DNA from: an uncultured Roseateles sp.
GTDB lineage: Bacteria; Pseudomonadota; Gammaproteobacteria; Burkholderiales; Burkholderiaceae
DNA length: 13,413 nt
NCBI GenBank assembly: GCA_946886855.1
Contig: CAMPJJ010000129.1
Location: 1-13,413, forward strand
Reading direction: 5' to 3'
The translations under genes were made by a program, and so were the position numbers. The notes under the pieces are model-generated. The model had not been told where the DNA came from. It made no database searches and saw only the letters and a program-made list of their open reading frames with translations. Positions 1 to 11,317 of the stretch are shown here, in pieces; the first letter of the stretch is position 1; every line of letters starts with the position of its first letter.

Positions 1-1
1 T

Positions 2-32
2 CCCGGATGGGCGCCGGAACGACCCGTCCGGG
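2..32. repeat. Inverted repeat downstream of the lysR remnant
   Basis: A 10-bp stem pairs 2-11 with 23-32 around an 11-nt loop. One position (8/26) is a T-G pair, which is a wobble in a plus-strand transcript and an A-C mismatch in a minus-strand one. It lies about 25 nt past the stop codon of the lysR remnant, so it could be a terminator for minus-strand transcription of the remnant and the phosphotransferase. Any T-tract would lie beyond the left edge, so this cannot be confirmed here. Confidence 0.3.
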
Positions 33-56
33 GCCTTGGCGAACCGGATTCAGCCG

Positions 57-185
57 TCAATCCTTCCTGGACGCGCGCTCGACCACCCGATCGATGAACA
101 CCCAAACGCGGGGCATCATCTGATGCTGCTTCGGGAACATCACCGAGACCGGCAGCGGATCGAGGTGTCGGGCGGCGTGCACCTC
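57..185 (-). pseudogene. 3' remnant of a LysR-type transcriptional regulator
   Basis: Reading the minus strand back from a TGA at 57-59 gives about 43 codons ending LPVSVMFPKQHQMMPRVWVF followed by IDRVVERASRKD. This is the typical C-terminal end of LysR-family regulators: the last strand and helix of the substrate-binding domain, with the family pattern 'plPvsvmyP...mspRvrvFidw'. The N-terminal helix-turn-helix and most of the effector domain are missing, because the phosphotransferase gene ends at 217 and occupies the DNA where they should be. Recognisable similarity fades upstream of about 185. The fragment has no start codon of its own and is presumably not functional. LysR regulators are often divergent from a dehydrogenase they control, so the remnant may be what is left of a partner of the dehydrogenase at 1279. 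The family call rests on my reading of the pattern, not on a search. Confidence 0.6.
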
Positions 186-216
186 TGAATCGAGGGGCAC
201 CCGGCCGGGCGCGGCC

Positions 217-1047
217 TCAGAAGCATTCGTCGAGCAGCAGGTGGAAGTCGAGCTTGCGCAGGTCCGGCTCGGCGATGCCGTACGCGCTGAACAGCGTGTC
301 GCGCAGCGCCGGACCGAACTCGTCGAGGCAGTTCGCCAGGATCGCGAGGTCGCGGTAGCGATCCGCGACGCCTGCGCGGCCGAGATCGATCACGCCGACG
401 ACGTCGCCGTCCTCGTTCATGAGCAGGTTGTCGAGCGAGAAGTCGCCGTGGCTCACCACTTGATCCTCCGCGAGCGGAAGCACCGCGCCGAGCGCCTCCC
501 ACACCTGCTGAGGCGTCCACCCTTGGCGGGCGTCGTCGAAGTCGTCGGCATCGATGAGACCGGCCTCGAGGCGCTGCCGGGCGAGGTCGAGTTGCAAGCG
601 GTGGTTCGCGTTGAACGGGCAGGAGTCGACGGGCAGCTGGTGCAGGTCGCGAAGCCGACGACCGATGGACGTCACGATCGCCTCGGCGCGCGCCGGGTCG
701 TCTTCGAGCCATTCGTAGGCCGTGCGACCGGGGAGGGCGCGGGTCAGCAACCAGGCGGAGCCGTCCGACCATTCGAAGTGCTCGACGCGAGGCACCGGCC
801 AGCGATCGGCGAACCACTGCAGGCGGGCGAATTCATCGGCGATGGCGATCGCCGCGTCCCCATCGCCATCCTTGAGGTACAGCGCGGGCGCATCGGCGCG
901 ATGCAGCCGATGGACGTTCGCGCCGGCCTCGCCGACGAGGTTGCGGTGCCAGGCGTAGCCGGCGAGTCTGGCCGCGAGGGCTCGCGGCAACTCGGGCGCC
1001 TCGGTGGGGACTTCCCTGGGCGTGTCGGACTCGTCGTGGTCGGTCAT
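217..1047 (-). CDS. APH(3')-family aminoglycoside O-phosphotransferase
   Basis: This is a 276-residue cytoplasmic kinase of the APH(3') family, whose members transfer phosphate from ATP or GTP to the 3'-hydroxyl of kanamycin/neomycin-type aminoglycosides. Family members are usually about 260-275 residues. Visible signatures are LRDLHQLPVDSCPFN in the middle, the catalytic-loop motif HGDFSLDN (His200, Asp202 as catalytic base, Asn207), the metal-binding IDLGRAGVADRYRD (Asp221), YGI..PD, and a C-terminal LLLDECF matching the family ending LLDEFF. All key residues are present, so the enzyme should be active as a kinase. Whether its substrate is an antibiotic or another sugar-like compound cannot be read from sequence. 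The ATG at 1047 has no good Shine-Dalgarno sequence. The gene lies between a lysR remnant and a divergent dehydrogenase, a context that suggests insertion. A 7-bp tandem repeat sits 36 nt upstream. Confidence 0.93.
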   Translation of the reverse strand: MTDHDESDTPREVPTEAPELPRALAARLAGYAWHRNLVGEAGANVHRLHRADAPALYLKDGDGDAAIAIADEFARLQWFADRWPVPRVEHFEWSDGSAWLLTRALPGRTAYEWLEDDPARAEAIVTSIGRRLRDLHQLPVDSCPFNANHRLQLDLARQRLEAGLIDADDFDDARQGWTPQQVWEALGAVLPLAEDQVVSHGDFSLDNLLMNEDGDVVGVIDLGRAGVADRYRDLAILANCLDEFGPALRDTLFSAYGIAEPDLRKLDFHLLLDECF

Positions 1048-1082
1048 GAAGCGCGATGAGGCGATGAAGACCGTGTGAGTAT

Positions 1083-1116
1083 CGGCGGCCGGCGGCCGGC
1101 GGCCGGCGGCCGGCGG
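1083..1116. repeat. 7-bp tandem repeat (CGGCGGC, 4.9 copies)
   Basis: Four perfect head-to-tail CGGCGGC units (1083-1110) are followed by six bases of a fifth. The array lies in the 231-bp divergent gap between the phosphotransferase (ATG at 1047) and the dehydrogenase (ATG at 1279). It is 36-69 nt upstream of the phosphotransferase start, where its promoter or leader should be. The unit is not a multiple of three, so loss or gain of a unit would change promoter or leader spacing. It is 65 nt from the TTCG box of the dehydrogenase promoter. Confidence 0.9.
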
Positions 1117-1180
1117 TCATCGCTCGGCGTGCATTACTCGAAAGGGCAATGCCTGGCACACCCGGGGGAGTTATGCAGCC

Positions 1181-1242
1181 TTCGAAGAACTGGCGCAAAG
1201 TTCGACCCGCTGTGACGTGAGCTCTCCGGCTTTCGACACCGT
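1181..1242 (+). promoter_or_regulatory. Candidate hrpII/PIP-like promoter of the dehydrogenase
   Basis: TTCG at 1181-1184 and TTCG at 1201-1204 are separated by exactly 16 nt. This is the hrpII-box spacing known for Ralstonia HrpB-controlled genes. After the second TTCGA there are 31 nt and then CACCGT at 1237-1242, which fits the YANNNT -10 pattern reported 30-32 nt downstream of PIP boxes. A start of transcription near 1249 would give a leader of about 30 nt before the ATG at 1279. One point against it is that both half sites are followed by A, and the stricter Xanthomonas PIP consensus (TTCGB-N15-TTCGB) excludes A there. An operator for the lost LysR regulator is an alternative reading. 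Confidence 0.5.
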
Positions 1243-1278
1243 CCCCACCTCGCATGAGGATTGAAAAGGAGCAACGAC

Positions 1279-2070
1279 ATGGACCTGCAGTTGAATGGAA
1301 AGCTCGCACTCGTGAGCGGCAGCACCGCCGGCATCGGCTATGCGATTGCGAGCACCCTGGCGCGGGAAGGCGCGCGGGTCATCGTCAATGGACGGACGCA
1401 GGCCGCCGTGGACGAGGCCATCGAGCGCATCCGCTCGGAGACCGGCGCGGCGGCCGAAGGATTCGCGGGCGACCTGAGCCTGGCCGAACCGGCGCAGGAG
1501 TTGGTGCGCCGGTTTGCGGGCATCGAGATCCTCGTCAACAACCTCGGCATCTTCGAGCCCAAGCCCTTCGAAGACATTCCCGACGAGGATTGGCGCCGCT
1601 TCTTCGAGGTCAACGTCCTGAGCGGCGTCCGACTGGCCCGGCTCGTGCTGCCGGCGATGAGGCAGGCCAACTGGGGTCGCATCATCTTCATCTCCAGTGA
1701 AAGCGCGATCCAGATCCCGCCGGAGATGGTCCATTACGGCGTGACGAAGACCACCCAGATCGCCGTGGCCCGGGGGCTGGCGGAGTCGGTCGCGGGCACC
1801 GGCATCACGGTGAACAGCGTGCTGCCGGGACCGACGAAGTCGCGCGGCGTCGGCGACTTCGTCGAGAGCCTGGCCGCGGCGAACTTGAAGAGCTTCGAAC
1901 AGGTCGAAGCCGAATTCTTCGAGCATGTGCGCCCCACCTCGCTCATCAAGCGTTTCGCGACGCCGCAGGAGACCGCGAACCTGGTCGCCTATGTGGCGAG
2001 CCCGTTGGCCTCGGCCACGACGGGGGCGGCTTTGCGGGTGGACGGGGGCGTCGTCAAGAGCGCGTTCTGA
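1279..2070 (+). CDS. Short-chain dehydrogenase/reductase (SDR) oxidoreductase
   Basis: This is a 263-residue classical SDR, a cytoplasmic NAD(P)-dependent oxidoreductase. The Rossmann nucleotide-binding motif GSTAGIG is at residues 14-20. NNLG, a variant of the family NNAG, is at 87-90. The catalytic serine is in ISSES (Ser140), the active-site YGVTK is at 153-157 (Tyr153, Lys157), and a PGPT loop and a C-terminal VDGG complete the fold. The length is normal for the family and no membrane segment is visible. The substrate cannot be told; 3-oxoacyl-ACP-reductase-like and sugar or steroid dehydrogenases share this plan. The ATG at 1279 was chosen because AAGGAG (1266-1271) lies 7 nt upstream; an in-frame TTG at 1261 would overlap that site. 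The gene is transcribed alone, divergent from the phosphotransferase and convergent with the acetyltransferase. Its promoter has a candidate hrpII box, which suggests co-regulation with type III secretion genes. Confidence 0.93.
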   Translation: MDLQLNGKLALVSGSTAGIGYAIASTLAREGARVIVNGRTQAAVDEAIERIRSETGAAAEGFAGDLSLAEPAQELVRRFAGIEILVNNLGIFEPKPFEDIPDEDWRRFFEVNVLSGVRLARLVLPAMRQANWGRIIFISSESAIQIPPEMVHYGVTKTTQIAVARGLAESVAGTGITVNSVLPGPTKSRGVGDFVESLAAANLKSFEQVEAEFFEHVRPTSLIKRFATPQETANLVAYVASPLASATTGAALRVDGGVVKSAF

Positions 2071-2106
2071 GGTGGATGTGCCCGTCGCCGGGGACTTGGC
2101 TTCGCG

Positions 2107-2628
2107 CTACCGCCCCGGCGCGCGGCACTCGAAATACAGCATGTCCTCCCACTCGCCGTCGAGCTGGAAGCTGCGCGTCGAGCGGCCGAACTCGGTGAAG
2201 CCGTTGCGCTGCAGGACCTTGATCGAGCCGGCGTTGCCGGCCCGCGCCTTGGCTTCGACGCGGATCAGGCCCAGCTCGCCGAAGGCCTTCCCGAGCACCA
2301 GGCGCACCGCTTCCTTCGCATGGCCCTTGCCGTTCTCGCGCTCGGCGATGCGGTAGCCGAGCTCGCACGCGTGGTAGTGCCGGCGCTTGATCTGGCTCAG
2401 GTTGATGCGGCCGACCAGCGCGCCCGCCGCGTTCCGGATCAGGAACTGATGGCCCGTGTCGGCCTCGGCCTCGCGGCGCGCGGTCGCGATGGCGGCCTCG
2501 ATGCCGCCGTCGGCGTAGTACGACGCGGGCCTGGCGTTGATGTGGGCCTCGAAGAACGCGCGGTTGTCGAATTCGAAACGGCGCAGATCGGCGAGGTCGC
2601 GCTCGGAGACGGGATGGAGACTCAGCAT
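2107..2628 (-). CDS. GNAT-family N-acetyltransferase (RimJ/RimL-like)
   Basis: This is a 173-residue cytoplasmic acetyltransferase that should use acetyl-CoA. The acetyl-CoA-binding stretch is visible as ELGYRIAERENGKGHAKEAV (about residues 89-108), with the RxxGxG/A loop ENGKGHA. It is followed by the segment GLIRVEAKARAGNAGSIKVL and NGFTEFG, typical of the RimJ/RimL branch that acetylates protein N-termini or small amines. The length is typical. The ATG at 2628 has no strong Shine-Dalgarno sequence, so the exact start is a little uncertain. It follows msrQ by 63 nt on the same strand and may be the last gene of the msrP-msrQ transcript. It converges on the dehydrogenase with a 36-nt gap in which I see no clear terminator. 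The acceptor substrate is unknown. Confidence 0.85.
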   Translation of the reverse strand: MLSLHPVSERDLADLRRFEFDNRAFFEAHINARPASYYADGGIEAAIATARREAEADTGHQFLIRNAAGALVGRINLSQIKRRHYHACELGYRIAERENGKGHAKEAVRLVLGKAFGELGLIRVEAKARAGNAGSIKVLQRNGFTEFGRSTRSFQLDGEWEDMLYFECRAPGR

Positions 2629-2691
2629 GGGCGCCGAGCATAGCGGCGCCCGGCCTCGCGACGCCGACGCGCGGGCCGCTCCTCGATCAGC

Positions 2692-3381
2692 TCAGCGCGG
2701 CGCGCGCTTCAGCCGCTTCCACAGCCGCCATCCCAGCAGCACCGCCAGGATCGTCCCGTACACGATGGGCTCGGCGAAGTTGTTCTTCCCCGCGCGCATC
2801 CAGATGAAGTGCATCAGCCCGACGATGGCGATCGCGTAGACCAGCTTGTGCAGCAGCTGCCAGCGCGCCGCGCCCAGCGCCTTGATCGCCCGGTTGAACG
2901 AGGTGGCCGCCAGCGGCACCAGCAGCAGCCAGGCGACGAAACCCATCAGGATGAACGGCCGCTTGGCGATGTCGCGCAGGATGTCGGACAGGTCCAGCCC
3001 CTTGTCGAGCCAGCCGTAGGCCAGCAGGTGCAGGCTGGCGTAGAAGAAGGTGAACAACCCCAGCATCCGGCGGAAGCGCGCCAGCGCCGGCTGGTTCGTC
3101 CAGGTGCGCACCGGCGTGACCGCCAGCGTGATCCACAGGAAGCGCAGCGTCCAGTCGCCCAGGCCGCGGATCAGCGTCTCCGCCGGATTCGCGCCGAGCA
3201 GGTCCGGCTGCGCGATCGCGCCGAAGAGGTACCAGCCCAGCGGCAGCAGGCACAGCAGGAAGAGCACGACCTTGGCCGCCGGATGCAGCAGCGGATGGCG
3301 CTTCGCGGACGGGCGCCGCGGCGTGGACGGCGTGGACGGAGCAGGCTGCGGCCGGGACGGCGCGGCGGGCGAGGCACTCAT
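2692..3381 (-). CDS. msrQ: Protein-methionine-sulfoxide reductase haem-binding subunit MsrQ
   Basis: This 229-residue inner-membrane b-type haem protein, formerly YedZ, passes electrons from the quinone pool or flavin to MsrP. After a Pro/Ser-rich cytoplasmic extension of about 35 residues, six hydrophobic segments are seen near 38-57, 78-92, 107-123, 141-161, 180-193 and 204-223. The ferric-reductase-like histidines are present: His118 in FFYASLHLLAYGW, His178 in WQLLHKLVYAI and His191 in GLMHFIWMRAGKNN. The stretch WITLAVTPVR is also typical of the family. The gene starts 16 nt after the msrP stop on the same strand, the usual msrP-msrQ order, so the two are surely co-transcribed. The N-terminal extension is longer than in enterobacterial MsrQ. 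Confidence 0.95.
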   Translation of the reverse strand: MSASPAAPSRPQPAPSTPSTPRRPSAKRHPLLHPAAKVVLFLLCLLPLGWYLFGAIAQPDLLGANPAETLIRGLGDWTLRFLWITLAVTPVRTWTNQPALARFRRMLGLFTFFYASLHLLAYGWLDKGLDLSDILRDIAKRPFILMGFVAWLLLVPLAATSFNRAIKALGAARWQLLHKLVYAIAIVGLMHFIWMRAGKNNFAEPIVYGTILAVLLGWRLWKRLKRAPR

Positions 3382-3397
3382 GGCGGGATCCCGGGCG

Positions 3398-4390
3398 TCA
3401 GTAGTTCTTCTTCAGGTCCATGCCGGCATACAGCTGCCCGACCTGCGCCTCGTAGCCGTTGAACATCAGCGTCGGGCGGCGCTTGGCGAAGAGACCGTCC
3501 TCGCCGATGCGGCGCTCGGACGCCTGGCTCCAGCGCGGATGGTCGACCTGCGGGTTCACGTTGGAGAAGAAGCCGTATTCCTGCTGCGCCGCCTTGGTCC
3601 AGCTGCTCACCGGCTGCTTCTCGACGAAGCGGATCTTCACGATGGACTTGGCCGACTTGAAGCCGTACTTCCACGGCACGACCAGCCGCAGCGGCGCGCC
3701 GTTCTGGTTGGGCAGCACCTCGCCGTACAGGCCGAAGGCCATCAGCGTCAGCGGATGCATCGCCTCGTCCAGGCGCAGGCCTTCGACATACGGCCAGTCG
3801 AGCACGCCCGAACGGACGCCCGGCATCTGCGCCTTGTCGGCCAGGGTCGTGAACTCGACGTACTTCGCCTTGGACGTCGGTTCCGCCTTCTTCAGCAGTT
3901 CCGCCAGCGAGTAGCCCACCCACGGCACGACCATCGACCAGCCCTCGACGCAGCGCAGCCGGTAGACGCGTTCCTCCATGGGCGCGACCTTCAGCAGGTC
4001 GTCGAGGCCGAAACGGCCGGGCTTGGCGCACTCGCCCTCGATGACGACGGACCAGGGCCGCGGCTTGAGGGTATGGGCGTTCTCCGCCGGATCGGACTTG
4101 TCGGTGCCGAACTCGTAGAAGTTGTTGTACGAGGTGACGTCCTTGTAGGCCGTCAGCTTTTCCATCACCGTCGCGCCGGGCACGGTGCTCTTGACGCCGG
4201 GCAGCTTGGCCAGCTTGCCGGGGCCGGCCGTCTGCGCGCCCGCCGTGCCGGACAGGCCGCTCAGGCCCAGGCCGGTCAGCCCGAGCGCGCCCGCCGACTT
4301 CAACCAGTCGCGGCGGCTGTCATAGACCTCGCGGGAAGTGATCTCGGAGGACGGAATGCGCTGACCGTCGCGGGGCTTGTGGAAATGCAT
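3398..4390 (-). CDS. msrP: Protein-methionine-sulfoxide reductase catalytic subunit MsrP
   Basis: This 330-residue periplasmic molybdopterin enzyme, formerly YedY, repairs oxidised methionines in envelope proteins. The N-terminus has a twin-arginine export signal, [20 protein letters not shown], with Arg26 and Arg27, and a plausible cleavage site in GTAGAQ near residue 52. The sulfite-oxidase-like fold is seen in PWSVVIEGE, in [20 protein letters not shown] with the molybdenum-ligand Cys147, and in [20 protein letters not shown]. The length matches the family. An open frame extends to 4447, but the ATG at 4390 is preferred because a GAAGG Shine-Dalgarno sequence lies just upstream and the extra residues would push the Tat motif away from the N-terminus. 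Gene order msrP-msrQ is standard. In other bacteria this pair responds to hypochlorous-acid stress; no regulator gene is visible here. Confidence 0.96.
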   Translation of the reverse strand: MHFHKPRDGQRIPSSEITSREVYDSRRDWLKSAGALGLTGLGLSGLSGTAGAQTAGPGKLAKLPGVKSTVPGATVMEKLTAYKDVTSYNNFYEFGTDKSDPAENAHTLKPRPWSVVIEGECAKPGRFGLDDLLKVAPMEERVYRLRCVEGWSMVVPWVGYSLAELLKKAEPTSKAKYVEFTTLADKAQMPGVRSGVLDWPYVEGLRLDEAMHPLTLMAFGLYGEVLPNQNGAPLRLVVPWKYGFKSAKSIVKIRFVEKQPVSSWTKAAQQEYGFFSNVNPQVDHPRWSQASERRIGEDGLFAKRRPTLMFNGYEAQVGQLYAGMDLKKNY

Positions 4391-4475
4391 GGCAGACCTT
4401 CGGGGGAGGGAAGTCCGAACCTTACGACAGACGCGGCCTGTTGACATGAGGTTGCGCTTAAGGCCCCCCGCATCC

Positions 4476-4494
4476 GGGGCGGGGCAGGGCGGGG
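4476..4494 (+). other. G-rich motif able to form a G-quadruplex
   Basis: Four guanine runs, GGGG-C-GGGG-CA-GGG-C-GGGG, with loops of one or two bases lie on the plus strand in the 146-bp gap between the giant gene and msrP. The plus strand is the template for both genes. The motif is about 86 nt upstream of the msrP start and 43 nt past the giant gene's stop. It could stall transcription reading out of the giant gene or affect the msrP promoter. That is inference only; in GC-rich DNA such runs also arise by chance. Confidence 0.45.
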
Positions 4495-4513
4495 CGGCCG
4501 TCCGATGCCCCAG

Positions 4514-4536
4514 CTCAGGCCCGGCTCAGGCCCGGC

Positions 4537-4544
<8 letters not shown>
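4514..4544. repeat. 11-bp tandem repeat spanning the stop codon of the giant gene
   Basis: The plus strand reads CTCAGGCCCGG twice (4514-4535) and then nine bases of a third copy (4536-4544). On the coding (minus) strand each copy contains GGCCTGA, so each carries a TGA, at 4537-4539, 4526-4528 and 4515-4517. Eleven is not a multiple of three, so the three stops fall in three different frames. The first is the real stop of the giant gene. Confidence 0.9.
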
Positions 4545-9693
<5,149 letters not shown>

Positions 9694-9700
9694 CGGGGGG

Positions 9701-9707
9701 CCTCCCC
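9701..9707 (-). promoter_or_regulatory. Ribosome binding site of the giant gene
   Basis: The coding strand reads GGGGAGG, then CCCCCCG, then ATG at 9693. GGAGG is 7 nt from the start codon, which is optimal and decides for this start over the longer frame opening at 9840. The six C residues right after it can pair with the GGGG part (loop AGG), so a small hairpin may partly hide the site in the mRNA. Confidence 0.75.
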
Positions 9708-9727
9708 AGCGTCGCTGGCTTCCTCCG

Positions 9728-9789
9728 ACTGTCAGCCCCTGTGCGGCGGCGCCGTCTGCCTCTCCCGAAGCGACGGGCGACGACGCGAA
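9728..9789 (-). promoter_or_regulatory. hrpII/PIP-like box and -10 of the giant gene
   Basis: On the minus strand TTCG (9789-9786) is followed by 16 nt and TTCG (9769-9766), the hrpII-box pattern recognised by HrpB in Ralstonia. With flanking bases it reads TTCGC-N15-TTCGG, which also fits the relaxed PIP box TTCGB-N15-TTCGB. After 31 nt comes GACAGT (9733-9728), one mismatch from the YANNNT -10 element expected at 30-32 nt. A transcript start near 9721 would leave a leader of about 28 nt. The box lies between the ccsB terminator and the start codon, where a promoter is needed. Confidence 0.65.
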
Positions 9790-9836
9790 GGCGATCCGTT
9801 CGCGCTGCCGCCCTGCCACGGCCATGACACAGGAAG

Positions 9837-9874
9837 ACAAAGGGCGGCGCCGGGCTCCCGCCCGACGCCGCCCT
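9837..9874 (-). terminator. Intrinsic terminator after ccsB
   Basis: AGGGCGGCG (9841-9849) pairs with CGCCGCCCT (9866-9874). After one mismatch (9850/9865) four more pairs join 9851-9854 to 9861-9864, closing a 6-nt loop. Read on the minus strand the stem is followed by TTTGTCTT. It begins 20 nt past the ccsB stop codon and separates the cytochrome operon from the giant gene's promoter. The T-tract is short, so read-through is possible. Confidence 0.7.
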
Positions 9875-9894
9875 GGGGGAGGCTCCGCCGCGTC

Positions 9895-11316
9895 TTACAG
9901 CGTGCCGTAGGAGTGCAGCCCCGACAGGAACATGTTGACCCCCAGGAAGGCGAAGGTCGTGACCAGCAGCCCGATCAGCGCCCACCACGCGCCGACCACG
10001 CCGCGCAGGCCCTTGATCAGGCGCATGTGCAGCCAGGCCGCGTAGTTCAGCCAGACGATCAGCGCCCAGGTTTCCTTCGGGTCCCAGCTCCAGTAGCCGC
10101 CCCAGGCTTCCGCCGCCCAGAACGCGCCCAGGATGGTCGCGATCGTGAAGAAGGCGAAGCCCAGCGCGATCGACTTGTAGGTCAGGTCGTCCAGCACCGT
10201 CAGCGCCGGCAGCCGCGCCGTCAGCGGACCGCGCAGGGCGACGCTGGCCGCCAGGAACACCGCCACGCCGGCCATCTTGCCGGCCCAGCCGTTCAGGCCG
10301 GTCGCGATCTCCGGCGAGACGTTCGCGCCGAAGCGGAAGCCCACCAGCACCAGCACCAGACCCACCGGCACGCCGATCAGGCCGATCACCAGCGCGCGCG
10401 GGGTGGCCGTCTTCAGCAGCGTGGCCAGGGCCACCATCGCGGCCATCGCGAAGCTGCCGTAACCGATGAAGTTCGCCGGCACGTGGATCTTCATCCACCA
10501 GCTCTGCAGCGCCGGCACCAGCGGCTGGATCTCATGCGCCTCGCGGGCCATCGTGTACCAGAGCAGGAAACCGACCGCCGCGCTCACCACCAGCATCACG
10601 TAGGCGCCCAGCGCCCGCGTCGCGAAACGCTGCTCGTAGTAGAGGTACATCAGCGTGGTCAGCCAGGTGAAGAGGACGAAGACCTCGTACAGGTTGCTGA
10701 CGGGGATGTGCCCGATGTCCGGCGCGATCTGGTGGCTCTCGAACCAGCGCACCATCGTGCCGATCAGCGCCATGCCCACGGCGCCCCAGGCCAGCCGCGT
10801 GCCGATCGCCTCGGCTGCGCTCTCGCCGTCCTTCTTCAGGAACCCCATCCAGTAGAAGAGCGTGCTCATCCACACCAGCACGCTCATCCACAGGATCGCG
10901 CTCTGGCTGGACAGCAGGTACTTCAGGAAGAAGACCTTCTCGCCCGCCGCCAGGTCGGCGCCGAAGCTGTCGGTCTGGCGCAGGTAGAGCTGGATCGCGA
11001 AGAGGCTGGCCGCGCCCACGATCAGGCACAGCAGCCGCAGCGGCCGCCAGAACCAGCCCAGCGCGATCAGCGCCGGCGTGGCGCCGGCCAGGATGCCCTT
11101 CTCGTAGACGTCCATCGACGCGCTGTAGCGGCTGAACGCGAAGCCGGCGCCGATCAGCACCAGCGCCGCGAAGATCCAGTCGAACGGACTGCGGCCCTGG
11201 AAGTAGCCGCGCTTGCCGATCACCAGCGAGCGCGTCGGGGTCGCCTCGGAGGAGCCGGGCAGTTGGGACGGCAGCTGCGACGGCAGGTGGGACGGATCCG
11301 CGGTGGTGGTGTTCAT
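9895..11316 (-). CDS. ccsB: System II c-type cytochrome biogenesis protein CcsB (CcsA/ResC family)
   Basis: This 473-residue polytopic inner-membrane protein, with ResB, moves haem to the periplasm and attaches it to CXXCH motifs of apocytochromes c. The tryptophan-rich haem-handling (WWD) motif WGGYWSWDPKETW starts at residue 405. Flanking histidines expected as haem ligands are seen: His278 in KIHVPANFIGYGSF before it, His468 in GLHSYGTL after it, and His430 in AAWLHMRL inside the membrane. Many hydrophobic segments span the protein. The start at ATG 11316 lies 1 nt after the resB stop, and GAGGAGG at the end of resB serves as its ribosome site, so the two are translationally coupled. A longer open frame reaching 11487 overlaps resB and is not used. 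The hydrophilic N-terminus (about 45 residues, with repeated LPSQLPSQLP) is not conserved-looking. The operon ends in a hairpin terminator. Confidence 0.97.
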   Translation of the reverse strand: MNTTTADPSHLPSQLPSQLPGSSEATPTRSLVIGKRGYFQGRSPFDWIFAALVLIGAGFAFSRYSASMDVYEKGILAGATPALIALGWFWRPLRLLCLIVGAASLFAIQLYLRQTDSFGADLAAGEKVFFLKYLLSSQSAILWMSVLVWMSTLFYWMGFLKKDGESAAEAIGTRLAWGAVGMALIGTMVRWFESHQIAPDIGHIPVSNLYEVFVLFTWLTTLMYLYYEQRFATRALGAYVMLVVSAAVGFLLWYTMAREAHEIQPLVPALQSWWMKIHVPANFIGYGSFAMAAMVALATLLKTATPRALVIGLIGVPVGLVLVLVGFRFGANVSPEIATGLNGWAGKMAGVAVFLAASVALRGPLTARLPALTVLDDLTYKSIALGFAFFTIATILGAFWAAEAWGGYWSWDPKETWALIVWLNYAAWLHMRLIKGLRGVVGAWWALIGLLVTTFAFLGVNMFLSGLHSYGTL

Positions 11317-11317
11317 G

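Noticed and set aside
1261..1278. TTG start for the dehydrogenase at 1261.
   Set aside because: The Shine-Dalgarno sequence AAGGAG (1266-1271) lies inside this stretch and serves the ATG at 1279.
2642..2680. Imperfect GC hairpin between msrQ and the acetyltransferase gene as terminator.
   Set aside because: The stem has a bulge and a large loop, and no T-run follows on the minus strand.
3050..4444. Plus-strand 464-codon frame antisense to msrP-msrQ.
   Set aside because: msrP and msrQ carry clear family motifs and normal lengths on the minus strand; the antisense translation shows no recognisable pattern.
4391..4447. Extension of msrP to an ATG at 4447.
   Set aside because: It would place the twin-arginine motif about 45 residues from the N-terminus, and the ATG at 4390 has a better ribosome site.
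4441..4463. TTGACA on the plus strand as a sigma-70 promoter.
   Set aside because: No acceptable -10 lies 16-18 nt downstream, and the plus strand there has no gene to drive.
4466..4479. Hairpin CCCCG-CATC-CGGGG as terminator of the giant gene.
   Set aside because: The stem is only 5 bp and is followed on the minus strand by GGCCTTAAG rather than a T-tract, so support is too weak to list.
9694..9840. Extension of the giant gene to a start at 9840.
   Set aside because: The candidate promoter lies inside this stretch, the strong ribosome site belongs to the ATG at 9693, and the extra residues look like translated leader DNA.
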